Origin: JAAYXS01 sp964550375
Lineage (GTDB): Bacteria > Planctomycetota > Phycisphaerae > UBA1845 > Fen-1342
DNA: 64,000 bases
NCBI GenBank assembly: GCA_964550375.1
Contig: CAZJYX010000019.1
Span: forward strand, 13,298 to 77,297
Direction of reading: 5' to 3'
The translations under genes were made by a program, and so were the position numbers. Each line of letters opens with the position of its first letter. The first letter of the stretch is position 1. Of the stretch, positions 53,415-62,600 are shown one piece after another. The notes below the pieces were generated by a model. It was not told the DNA's origin and searched no databases. It saw only the letters and a program-made list of their open reading frames with translations.

Positions 53415-54788
53415 GTGAAGCAGGATAGCCGGACTACGCGTCGGACGTTTTTGCGGGATACGATGGCAGTGGCGGGGGCGACTTTGGCGGCCGGTCTGCC
53501 GGGCTGCGCGTCGCCGAAGAGGCAGGCGGCGCCGGTGGTGGGGCGGCGGCTGGAGAAGCTGCGGGTGGCGTTCATCGGGACGGGCGGGATGGGGCGCGCT
53601 CATATTGAGTCCGTGCTGGACCTGCCCGTCGTCTGCCCGTGCTACTGTGACGTGGACACGCAGCGCATGGCGGAGGCCGTTGAGCACTTCCCCGGGGCCC
53701 GGGCGTACCAGGACTACCGCCGCATGTTCGATGCGCAGCACGCGGACTTCGACGCCGTGATGGTGGCGACGCCGGATCATCACCACTATCCGGCGACGAT
53801 GATCGCCATGCAGCTTGGCAAGCACGTTTATACGCAGAAGCCGCTGACGCACACGCCGTGGGAGGCCCGGCAACTGACGGAGGCGGCCCGCAAGTACCAG
53901 GTGGCCACGCAAATGGGCAACCAGGGTCATGCGGGTGAGGGCTGGCGGTTGGTGTACGAGTGGGTGCACAGCGGGGCGGTGGGCGACATCGTCGCGACGC
54001 ATACGTGGACGGACCGGCCGATCTGGCCGCAGGGCATGGAGCGGCCGGAGGGCGAGGATGCGGTGCCGGCAAACCTGGACTGGGATGCCTGGCTGGGGCC
54101 GGCGCCGCTACGGCCGTACAAGGCGGATGTTTATCACCCGTTCCGCTGGCGCGGCTGGCTGGATTTCGGGGCCGGGGCGCTGGGCGACATGGCCTGTCAT
54201 ACGATGGACGGGGTGTTCGCGGTGCTGAATCCGGGCTGGCCGACGGCAGTGGAGCCGGTGGCGTCCATGCCGGTGACGGCCGAGGCGTTTCCCGGTGCGG
54301 CGATGATCAAGTGGGAGTTCCCGGCGCGGGGTCGGCGGCGGGCGTTCACGTCGTACTGGTATGACGGCGGGCTGCGGCCGCCGCTGCCGCCGGAGTTGGA
54401 GCCGGGTCGGCGGCTGCCGGGCACGGGCAACCTATTCGTGGGCACCAAGGGGAAGATGCTGATCTCCGGTGACTATCTGGAAAGCCCGCGGTTGATACCG
54501 GAGTCGCGCATGCGCGACATTGGCCGTCCGCTGCAGATGCTCGAGCGTTCGCCCGGGCAGGTCGCGGAGTGGGTGCTGGCGGCGATGGGCGAGCGGCCGC
54601 TGGACTACGCGCAGTCGAACTTCGGCTATTCGGGACCGTTCACCGAGGCAGTCCTGCTCGGGAATCTGGCGCTGCGGATTGGGCGGCGGCTGGAATGGGA
54701 CGGCGCGAACATGCGCGTCACGAATGTGCCGGAGGCCAACGCGCTGCTGACCAAGGAGTACCGCGAGGGGTGGCGCTTCGGCGTGTAG
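53415..54788 (+). CDS. Tat-exported Gfo/Idh/MocA-family oxidoreductase
   Basis: A 457-residue NAD(P)-dependent oxidoreductase-like protein. The N terminus has a twin-arginine signal (TTRRTFLRDTMAVAGATLAA) ending in GLPGC, a lipobox, so it is probably an exported lipoprotein. The Rossmann fold has VAFIGTGGMGRAHIESV, and VMVATPDHHHYPATMIAM leads to TQKPLTHTPWEARQL, where the usual EKP is QKP with the lysine kept. The C-terminal dimer domain is present (GWLDFGAGALGDMACHTMDG). Exported members of this family are abundant in planctomycetes and are thought to act on sugars. GTG 53415 has GAGGAG 6 bases upstream. Confidence 0.9.
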   Translation: MKQDSRTTRRTFLRDTMAVAGATLAAGLPGCASPKRQAAPVVGRRLEKLRVAFIGTGGMGRAHIESVLDLPVVCPCYCDVDTQRMAEAVEHFPGARAYQDYRRMFDAQHADFDAVMVATPDHHHYPATMIAMQLGKHVYTQKPLTHTPWEARQLTEAARKYQVATQMGNQGHAGEGWRLVYEWVHSGAVGDIVATHTWTDRPIWPQGMERPEGEDAVPANLDWDAWLGPAPLRPYKADVYHPFRWRGWLDFGAGALGDMACHTMDGVFAVLNPGWPTAVEPVASMPVTAEAFPGAAMIKWEFPARGRRRAFTSYWYDGGLRPPLPPELEPGRRLPGTGNLFVGTKGKMLISGDYLESPRLIPESRMRDIGRPLQMLERSPGQVAEWVLAAMGERPLDYAQSNFGYSGPFTEAVLLGNLALRIGRRLEWDGANMRVTNVPEANALLTKEYREGWRFGV

Positions 54789-54805
54789 GAGTAAATGCTG
54801 GATCA

Positions 54806-55258
54806 CTACTCGTCCGAGGCGTGCAGTTCGTGCAGCACTTCGCTGCGACACTTCTTCAGCGTGGCGCCGAGGGTGACGAGCGTCTGCTCAGCCGAGGTGC
54901 CCTTCTCACGCAGCAGGCCGAGCAGCAGGTGTTCACTGCCGATCTTCACGGACTCGAGCTGCTTGGCCTCCTCGATGGCCATCTCGATGACGCGGCGGTA
55001 GTTCGGCGAGCCGGGCAGCCGCCCGAAGACCCAGGTGTCTTCCTTGGCGCGCTGGATGATCTCGTCGAGCGTCTGGCGCGCACGCTTCTCCGTCACGCCG
55101 AGCTTCTTCAGGACGCGCGCCCCGATGCCGCCGTTGTGCCGCAGGATGGCGAGTAGGATGTGCTCGGTACCGACGTACTCCAGCTCGAACTCATGGGCGA
55201 TGTCGTTGGCCAGATCGACAATCGTGCGGGCGTCGGCGTCCAGATGTTGGTGCGGCAT
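54806..55258 (-). CDS. Stand-alone Clp N-domain protein
   Basis: A 150-residue protein made of the two-repeat Clp N-terminal domain: ANDIAHEFELEYVGTEHILL with AILRHNGGIGARVLKKLGV, and EEAKQLESVKIGSEHLLLGL with LREKGTSAEQTLVTLG. In ClpA/ClpC this domain binds adaptors and substrates. No AAA+ module follows, and the frame ends naturally, so it is a free Clp-N protein (ClpS/ClpC-adaptor-like role possible). It is the last gene of a minus-strand run starting at yggS. Confidence 0.85.
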   Translation of the reverse strand: MPHQHLDADARTIVDLANDIAHEFELEYVGTEHILLAILRHNGGIGARVLKKLGVTEKRARQTLDEIIQRAKEDTWVFGRLPGSPNYRRVIEMAIEEAKQLESVKIGSEHLLLGLLREKGTSAEQTLVTLGATLKKCRSEVLHELHASDE

Positions 55259-55273
55259 GTCGCGGTCCTTCGA

Positions 55274-55813
55274 TCAAAGCCAGTAGCGGCTGAGCCATTT
55301 ATAACCTAGCGACAACACGGCGACAAGAACGGTGAAGATCAGCGTGATCTTGAGCAGTCGCAACCGGTGCCGCAACTCCCGATCACGCAATTCCGCCAAC
55401 TGCTCATGCAGGCGCGTCATCTTGCCGTCGATGCGGTGCTCGATGTGGTCGAGCTTGGCATCGACCCGGGCCTCGATCTCGTCCAGTTTGGCCGCTATGT
55501 AGCCGTCGGCCGCGCCGCGCAGGTGTTCGGTCACGTTGTGCAGCACGTTGACCCGCCAGGCCGGCTGCTCCACGCCTGCTTCGGCCTGGTCGCGACCGGG
55601 TGGAGCGTCCGGGCGCGGTTCGGGCTCATCCTGCCACTGGCCGAGTGTGACGGCCAGCAGGTCACGCCCCAGGCGGCCGATATGGCGCGCCGCCCCCCGG
55701 ACAAAGGCGCGGGTTTTGCGCCCACGGCGCTGCTGCCCCGGCTGGTCAGGTCGGTCAGACGACCCGCGGGCGTTCGTCGGCGACGGCTGATCCGGCGGTG
55801 TGGTTCCTGACAT
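55274..55813 (-). CDS. Tail-anchored coiled-coil membrane protein
   Basis: A 179-residue protein with a hydrophilic, Pro/Arg-rich N-terminal 90 residues, a coiled coil (AAKLDEIEARVDAKLDHIEH and RIDGKMTRLHEQLAELRDRE) and one C-terminal membrane helix (LLKITLIFTVLVAVLSLGYK). No enzyme motif. It is 15 bases upstream of the Clp-N gene and 7 bases after a small membrane protein gene, so probably cotranscribed. Function unknown. Confidence 0.7.
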   Translation of the reverse strand: MSGTTPPDQPSPTNARGSSDRPDQPGQQRRGRKTRAFVRGAARHIGRLGRDLLAVTLGQWQDEPEPRPDAPPGRDQAEAGVEQPAWRVNVLHNVTEHLRGAADGYIAAKLDEIEARVDAKLDHIEHRIDGKMTRLHEQLAELRDRELRHRLRLLKITLIFTVLVAVLSLGYKWLSRYWL

Positions 55814-55820
55814 GCGTCCC

Positions 55821-56090
55821 TCAATCCGGCAACAGCCGGTGCAGCCACCATAGCGTGAGCAGGGCGGCGAGCCAGAACGTGATTTGAGCCAGCTCGCCGG
55901 CCAGCGGGCGCAGCCGGAAGCTCACGAGCTGGTAGCCCAGGTAGGCGCGCAGCAGGCGGCGCCGCGGGTCATCGCCGCGCAGCAGCACGGCCATGCGCCA
56001 GGCGGTGCTGGCCAGCGCCAGGCAGGTATATACCAGCAGTGCGGCAAACAGCGTCGTCCGAAACACGATGAAGGGGTCGGCGGTGAACAT
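55821..56090 (-). CDS. Small two-TM membrane protein
   Basis: An 89-residue protein with an N-terminal hydrophobic helix (TTLFAALLVYTCLALASTAW), a basic cytoplasmic-type loop (RGDDPRRRLLRAYLGYQLVS) and a C-terminal hydrophobic helix (AQITFWLAALLTLWWLHRLL). No family recognised. It sits between yggS (9 bases) and the coiled-coil protein gene (7 bases). Confidence 0.65.
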   Translation of the reverse strand: MFTADPFIVFRTTLFAALLVYTCLALASTAWRMAVLLRGDDPRRRLLRAYLGYQLVSFRLRPLAGELAQITFWLAALLTLWWLHRLLPD

Positions 56091-56099
56091 GGCGCGCGG

Positions 56100-56888
56100 T
56101 TATCCGGCCGGTTCGCCGGGGAGTCCCTCGAACAGGGCGGACCCGACGCGGACCAGTGTGGCGCCCTCCTCAACGGCCACGCCGTAGTCCTGGCTCATGC
56201 CCATGGACAGCTCGGTGCAGTCCGGCTCGAGCGTGCCGCTGCCGCGCAGGCGCTGCGACAGGTCGCGCAGCCGGGCGAAGTGCGGGCGGGCATGCTCGGG
56301 ATCAGGGTCGAACGGCGCCATTGTCATCAGCCCGCGCAGCCGCAAGTGTGACAGCGGCCGCAGGGACTCCAGCAGCGCCGGCAGGTCGGCCGGAGTTACG
56401 CCGAACTTGCTCTGCTCGCCCGATACGTTGACCTCGATCAGTCCTTCGACCGGGGCGTCGAGGGCCGCGGCGACCTTGTCGAGCTCGGCCGCCAGCCGCA
56501 GGGAGTCGATCGAGTGGATTATGCGGACGTGCGGCAGGACGGCCCGAACCTTGTTGCGCTGGAGGTGGCCGATCATGTGCCAGCGGGGACTGGTCACGGC
56601 GGACGCCGCCGGGGTACCCCAGCGGAAGTCGGGCGCGAAGTCGTCGAAGCGGGTCCCCAGGGCGGCGGCCCGCGCCACGAGCTGCTGCACGCGGTTCTCG
56701 CCGATTTCGCCGACGCCCATTGCCAGCAGGGCCCGGACGACCGACAGGTCGACGTACTTGGTGACGGCCACCAGTCGCACCCGGTCCGGAGGGCGTCCGG
56801 CGCGCTGACAGGCGGCGTCTACGACCTCCCGGACGCGTTGCAGGTTAGTTCGCAAGGGCTCCAGGTGTTCGCGGTCCGCCACGGTCAT
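56100..56888 (-). CDS. yggS: YggS-family PLP-binding protein
   Basis: A 262-residue pyridoxal-phosphate homeostasis protein (YggS/PLPBP). Typical segments are RLVAVTKYVDLSVVRALLAM with the PLP lysine, GVGEIGENRVQQL, WHMIGHLQRNKVRAV, IHSIDSLRLA, IEVNVSGEQSKFGV, LRGLMTMAPF and LSMGMSQDYGVAVEEGATLV with RVGSALF. It buffers cellular PLP and shows no known catalysis. It is the first gene of the minus-strand group and divergent from the CdaA-like gene 76 bases away. Confidence 0.94.
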   Translation of the reverse strand: MTVADREHLEPLRTNLQRVREVVDAACQRAGRPPDRVRLVAVTKYVDLSVVRALLAMGVGEIGENRVQQLVARAAALGTRFDDFAPDFRWGTPAASAVTSPRWHMIGHLQRNKVRAVLPHVRIIHSIDSLRLAAELDKVAAALDAPVEGLIEVNVSGEQSKFGVTPADLPALLESLRPLSHLRLRGLMTMAPFDPDPEHARPHFARLRDLSQRLRGSGTLEPDCTELSMGMSQDYGVAVEEGATLVRVGSALFEGLPGEPAG

Positions 56889-56964
56889 TCATCCTGCGAG
56901 AATCTGCGCCGCAGCACTCTGGTCCGATGGAGTCGGCGCGGCAGTCATTCTATACTGTGCCGAC

Positions 56965-58812
56965 ATGTTCGACACGACGTTTATCTGGCCGCTGCTGCGC
57001 AGCCTGACAACCGACCCGCCGCTGGTCGTGATTGTCGAGCTCGTGCTCATCGGTCTTTCGGTCAACTGGTGCGCAAGCGTATTGCACGGCACGCGCGGCA
57101 CGCGGCCGCTGCGGGGTCTCTTGACCGTCCTGGTCGTGGCGGCCCTGGTGGTGAACGTCCTCGCCCAGCGCTCCGGCTGGGAACGCCTGTCACTGTTGTA
57201 CGGCTACTTCCTGTTCGGCCTGGCCTTCGTGGCCCTGGTGGCGTTTCAGCCCGAGTTGCGGCGGGCGGTTATCCGCGCCGGCGATGTGCGCTTCCTGCGG
57301 CGTGGCACACCGCAGTCGCGGGTCATTCGCGCCCTGGTACAGGCCGCCCGTTACCTCGCGCGCAATCGCTATGGCGGACTGATTGCCATTCAGCGGGCGG
57401 TTGACCTGAGCGGCTGGGCCGAGAAGGGCACAATCCTGAACGCGGACGTCTCCGCCAATCTGTTGAGCTCGATATTCTTTCCAAATAACCCGCTCCACGA
57501 CCTCGGCGTGATCATCTCCGGCAAGCGCGTTCTGGCTGCCAATTGTCAGTTCCCGGCGGCCGAGAGTGACGAGGTGGACGCGCCGGTCGGCAGCCGACAC
57601 CTGGCCGCGGTCGGGATGAGCTACGAGTCCGACGCTTTGGTCCTGGTTGTCTCCGAGGAGACGGGCACTATCTCGCTGGCCGACAACGGCAAGCTCACGC
57701 GTTTCCTCTCCCTGGACGATCTGGCGGACGAGCTGACGGCGCGGCTCAGCGGGCAGGCGCGCAAGTCGCCCGGCGAGGGGGGGGCGGGCCTGCCGCCCCT
57801 GCGGCATTTCTGGGGGTTTGCCCGGCGTGCCCTGGTCGTCGTCCCGCTCACGCTGATTGTGTGGATGGTGGCCAACCAGGCCAGCCAGGCGGAGATCGAC
57901 GGCGTGGACGTGGAGCTCACATTGCGTCTCAACGTCCCCGGCCAGATCGTGGACGTGGTACTGCCACCGGACCGACGCTTCAAGGCCAAATTCCAGGGCT
58001 CAACCCGCGCAATCGAGCAACTGCGCGAGCGCACCCGCAACCGCCCGTTGCGTGTGGACTGGGCCCTGTCAGAGAGTGACTTGGCCGGTCCGCGCCGCCG
58101 GCGCGCGCTTGAGTTGCTTAACGATCTGCCGGATGTCGGTCGGCTGCGCGTCTTGGCCGTTGACGTTCGGCCGCAGGAAATGACTTTTGAGGTGGATGAG
58201 CTGGTGACCGCCACCATGGGCGTGGGATTGGACACTGGCGCGGTTAGCGTGGCGAACGAGCGCTTCGAGCCTGCCCAGGTGCGTGTGACCATGCGGGGCC
58301 GGCACCTGGATGCGCAGGTCGGTGGCCTGCCGCGATCGCAATGGATCTTGGTTCTACCATTGGCGGAGCGGCTGCGTGGCGTGCTGCCGGGGGATGAAGT
58401 GGCGGACGCATTTCCGGTTCCGGACGAAGTCGGCGGGTTCCCCATCGTAAGTAAGGATCCCAGGGATGTTTACGTCTCGTTCGTCGTCGCCGGTCAAAGG
58501 GTCACCGCCTCGCTGGCCCAGATTCCGGTTTACCTGTTCGTCAGCCCGGAACTGGTTGAGGCGTATGAAGTCGAGCGCGTTGATCCACAGGAGTGGCTGA
58601 TCGAGGTGGAGGTGGAAGGAGAGGCTGACTTGGTTAACGCCTTGCGGGCGGGGGACTTGCGCGCCTACGTGGCGGTCACTAGTGATCAACTGACAGCCGC
58701 CCCGGTGCTTCGCGTTGAAGTCCAGTTCGATACGCCGCCCGGCATCAGGGTAGTCAGCAAGAGACCTCTCGTTCAACTGCAAGTGCACCGCCGGGAGGGG
58801 CGCTCGCCGTAA
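56965..58812 (+). CDS. Diadenylate cyclase (CdaA-type) fused to YbbR/CdaR-like repeats
   Basis: A 615-residue protein. The N-terminal part matches CdaA: three membrane helices (about 20-95), then a DAC domain with RYGGLIAIQRAVDL, GTILNADVSANLLSSIF, NNPLHDLGVIISGKRV and VVSEETGTISLAD. CdaA makes c-di-AMP from ATP. The usual DGA motif is DLG here (179-181) and RHR is RHL (211-213), so activity is not certain. A fourth membrane helix (about 288-303) leads into a beta-rich region (310-615) that resembles YbbR repeats of CdaR, the normal separate partner of CdaA. Its stop overlaps the next start (TAATG). Confidence 0.8.
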   Translation: MFDTTFIWPLLRSLTTDPPLVVIVELVLIGLSVNWCASVLHGTRGTRPLRGLLTVLVVAALVVNVLAQRSGWERLSLLYGYFLFGLAFVALVAFQPELRRAVIRAGDVRFLRRGTPQSRVIRALVQAARYLARNRYGGLIAIQRAVDLSGWAEKGTILNADVSANLLSSIFFPNNPLHDLGVIISGKRVLAANCQFPAAESDEVDAPVGSRHLAAVGMSYESDALVLVVSEETGTISLADNGKLTRFLSLDDLADELTARLSGQARKSPGEGGAGLPPLRHFWGFARRALVVVPLTLIVWMVANQASQAEIDGVDVELTLRLNVPGQIVDVVLPPDRRFKAKFQGSTRAIEQLRERTRNRPLRVDWALSESDLAGPRRRRALELLNDLPDVGRLRVLAVDVRPQEMTFEVDELVTATMGVGLDTGAVSVANERFEPAQVRVTMRGRHLDAQVGGLPRSQWILVLPLAERLRGVLPGDEVADAFPVPDEVGGFPIVSKDPRDVYVSFVVAGQRVTASLAQIPVYLFVSPELVEAYEVERVDPQEWLIEVEVEGEADLVNALRAGDLRAYVAVTSDQLTAAPVLRVEVQFDTPPGIRVVSKRPLVQLQVHRREGRSP

Positions 58813-59552
58813 TGCCCAGGCCGACCGCCCACAAGTCGCCGGAGATTCTGCTGCTCGACGATTGCCTCGTGGTGATCGACAAGCCGGCGGGCGTGCCGTC
58901 GGTTCCGGGCCACGGGGCCGGTCCTTCGATCATCGATCTGCTGCGCCGCAGTCCTGGTTTCGCCCCGGATGAGCCGTTGCGGGTGGTGCACCGGCTGGAC
59001 AAGGACGCGACCGGCGTGCTGGTTTACGCCCGGACGCTGGAGGGGCAGCGCGGCATGGTGGCCCAGTTCATGGAACGGCGGGTGGAGAAGGTCTACTGGG
59101 CCCTGGTGAGGGGGTACGTTTCGGAAGATGGTGAGGTCGATTTGCCGCTGCGGTTTCATCCGCGCAAGAACCGGGTGGTCGTTTCCACGCAGCGGGGGCA
59201 GGCGGCGTTGACACGCTATCGTGTGGAGCGGCGGGTGGCCGGCCACACTCTGCTGGAATGCCGCCCCGTGACCGGGCGGACGCACCAGATCCGGGCGCAT
59301 CTGGCCGCGATCGGCTTCCCGCTGAGCGTGGACCCGCTCTACGGCGGCAGCCAGGCGCTCCTGTTGTCACATTACAAGTCAGACTATAAGGTAAACCGGC
59401 GTGGCGAAGAGCGGCCGCTGATCGACCGCCTGACGCTGCACGCGGCCCGGATCGTCTTCGCGCACCCGTGCACGGGGGTGCCGGTGGAAGTGGCAGCGCC
59501 GTTGCCGAAGGATTTCCGGGCGACTTTGATGCAACTGGGCCGGTTGGTTTGA
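58812..59552 (+). CDS. RluA-family pseudouridine synthase
   Basis: A 246-residue enzyme that isomerises uridine to pseudouridine in rRNA or tRNA. Motif II is RVVHRLDKDATGVLVYARTL with the catalytic aspartate. The C-terminal motif GRTHQIRAHLAAIGFPLSVD and LHAARIVFAHP are also typical. There is no S4 domain, as in RluA or TruC-like members, so the exact target cannot be assigned. The start overlaps the preceding stop (TAATG), indicating coupled translation with the CdaA-like gene. Confidence 0.9.
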   Translation: MPRPTAHKSPEILLLDDCLVVIDKPAGVPSVPGHGAGPSIIDLLRRSPGFAPDEPLRVVHRLDKDATGVLVYARTLEGQRGMVAQFMERRVEKVYWALVRGYVSEDGEVDLPLRFHPRKNRVVVSTQRGQAALTRYRVERRVAGHTLLECRPVTGRTHQIRAHLAAIGFPLSVDPLYGGSQALLLSHYKSDYKVNRRGEERPLIDRLTLHAARIVFAHPCTGVPVEVAAPLPKDFRATLMQLGRLV

Positions 59553-59682
59553 CGGCAATCGGGCGGACCCGGGGGCCGTTCCTGGAAACGGAACTCGGTG
59601 CCGATAGTGTAGAATGCCGGCTGATCGGGGCTCATGACGCGGGCTGGGTTTGGTGCGCGTCAGGAGCAGCGGTCGCGAGATC

Positions 59683-62600
59683 ATGATGGATACCGTTCCG
59701 AACGAACCACGCACGCGGCCGACGGGCGCCAAGCCGGCGGATGCGCCTCGGCGGGAATCTGGCGCGCCGGAGCGGCAGAACCCCAATGCGCGCCTTATCT
59801 CGCGGCCCGAGGACGTGCACGGGTTGATTGCCGACATTCGTAGTCGCATGGCGGATCTGGCGGCCCGCGAGCTGGCCTTGCGCAAACGCGAGGTCCTGGC
59901 GGATCAGCAGTATCGCCAGTTGCAGCAGCAGGCTGAGCAGGCGGCGCAGCGCGCCTGGGTGCAGACGCAGGACCGGTTGAGCCAGCGCAGCAGCGAACTC
60001 GATGCCCAGTCGGTCGAATTGACGACGTGGGCCGGGCGGCTTCGGGAGCTCGAGAACCGGGTCGGTGAACGGCAGACCGGGCTCGAGCAAATGCAGCAGC
60101 GCATCCTTGAGCAGGCCGAGCGCGTGCGGCGGCGCAGTGAGGCCATGCGCGCGGCCCGGCAGAAGGAGCAACAGACCGTGCGGCGGCGCATCGAAGTGGT
60201 GCGCGAGCGCGAGCAGGACTTGCAGCGACGCATTGCCCGGGCGCACGAAGACATCGTGCGGCAGCGCCATGAATTGGAGCAGAAGCGCGGCTCGATTCAG
60301 GAGCGCCTGGCAGCGCTGGAAGCCCGCGAGAACGAGTTGCAGGTGCGCGAGGGGCGGCTCGAGGCGGATGTCACGCGCTTGCAGCAGCGCGCGGATGAGT
60401 TCAGCGCGTTGCAGACGCAGGTGCAAGGCGAACGCGCCGAGGCGGCCGCCCTGCGCCAGGAGTTGGAGGAGGCCGCGCGGAATCTGGAGGCGCAACGCCG
60501 CCAGTTCGCCGACAAGCAGCGTGACCTCTATGCGCGCTGGCGCAATGATCAGCAGCAGCAGCACGACCAGACCCGCCAGGCGGACGAATTGGAGGCGCGG
60601 CGCCGGGCTTTGGAGGAGCGCGAGGCGCAGTGCGCCCAGCGCCAGCAGCGCCTGGAGAACTACGATGAGCAACTGCGCGCCCGCAGCACTTCGTTGGAGA
60701 ACGAGTTCCGCCGCCTGAGCGAGCGGGAAGCCGAGCTCAACGAGCGGGGCGACAAGCTCACCGCGCTGACGGAGCGGAGCGAACGGGCCCTGGATGAGTC
60801 CGAGCAGCGCCGCGAGGAAGCCTATGCGCTGCGCGAGCAGGCCGAGGCGCGCGACGCAGCAAGCCGCCAGGCGCAGTTGGCGATCGAACTCGAGCGCGAG
60901 GAGTTGACGCGGCAGCAGGCGGCGTTGACGGAGCTACAGGGCGAGTTGGACACCTTGCACATCCGCCGGGAGGGCGAGTTCGAGGAGGTGCGCCAGGGCT
61001 TGGTGGTGCAGGCCGAGGAGCTGCGCCGCGCGCAGCGCTCCATTCTGGTGCGGCCGCGGCGCTGGTGGTTGCGCAGCACGGCGCTGGCAATCGTGCTGGC
61101 GGCCGGCGCGGCGCTGGGCTGGCTGCATCTGCAGCGCCCGACCTACAGCGCTCATGCCACCTTGCGCGTCATTGCCGACGAGGGCAGCCGCGCTGAGGTC
61201 ACGCTGTTGCACCAAGCCCGATTGAATTCGCCGGCGCTCGTGGCGGAGATGCTTCGCGAGCCGGAACTCACGCGCGTGTGGCAGAGCTCGCAGCGCGAGG
61301 GCCGGGCACGTGTCACGGCTGACACCGACGCGGGCATGCTGCTGGTCACGGTGGCGGGTGTGGATGCCGCGGCGGCTGAGCATCTGGCGCGGACGGTGGC
61401 CGAGCGCTATTCTGAGCAGGCTGCGGACTGGCCGGTAGAGCCGGCGGCCGCCGCCGCGCTCGAGCGACTGACGGCTGAACGCAAGGAGTTGGCGGACGAA
61501 CTCCGCCGCTGGCAGCAGCAGCAGGCCGAGCGGCAACAACGCCTGGCCACGCTGGCGGAGGCGCCCAGCCGGGACGAAGTCCAGGCCGCGGTGGCCCGGC
61601 TGCGCGCCGCTTACGATCAGGCCGGCGGGCAACTTGCTGAGGGTCGCGCCCGACTGGCCGGTCTGGAAAGCGGTCCGGCCCCGCGCGGTACCGTCTTGCC
61701 GGACGAGTTTGAACAGGCCTTGCGGGCGGACGAGATGTACCAGGCCGACGTGCAGGAAGCGCGGGCCGCGACAACGGAGTACCGCAGCGAAGTGGCCGTC
61801 GCGCTGTTGCTGATGGTCGATCCGCTGCGCCAGTTGGGTGAGCAGGTGGCCGCCTTCAAGCAGACGGCATCCGAGCAGCGCGAGTTGCGGCCGCCGGCGC
61901 CGGTGCAGGCGGTTCTGGAGGAGTGCCTCGCGGCCGGCGCGGCATTTGACGAGCGCCTCGGGTCCGCCGAGCAGGACTGGGCGGCGCGCCTGGATGCCCT
62001 GCAGAGCATCGACCTGCAGCGCGATGTGATCGAGCTGGTCAAGCAGCAAGCTGCTGCCACCGACCAGGCACGCCGGCTGGCCGGCGAAGCCAACGCCTTC
62101 ACTGACTCGATTCGCAAAGCGCTGGAGAGCCTGAGCGATACTTCGGACGGCGGCACGCGGGAGGTGGTCGTGGCCGCAGTGGTCCGCAGCGAACTGGCCA
62201 AGCTGTCTCAGAGTGTCGCCGAGTTGGCGCGCGCGGCTGACAACACCGATCCGGCGGTCAACTTCCGCATCGACGCGCTGGATCGGCAGGTGCGGCGTCT
62301 TCAAACGCGGCTCGAACGGCGGCAGACAAGTGTGCGGCAAGTGTTGCAGTTCGAGGCCGATGAGGAGGCCCGGCGCAACCATGCCAAGCGCGTGTCCGAG
62401 CTGCGCCAAGCCGTACAGGAGGGGGAGCGCGGTCGGGAAGAGCTGATTGACGAACTGACGCTGCGGCTGGATGAGTTGCGGCGCCTTGATGGCGAAGTTG
62501 CCCGCCGGGCTGAACTGAGTGCGGATCTGCGGCAGGGTGCGTCGGCGATTTCCGACCTGGAGCAGCGCATTGCCGCTCTGGACGGGCGTCTGGCGGCGGC

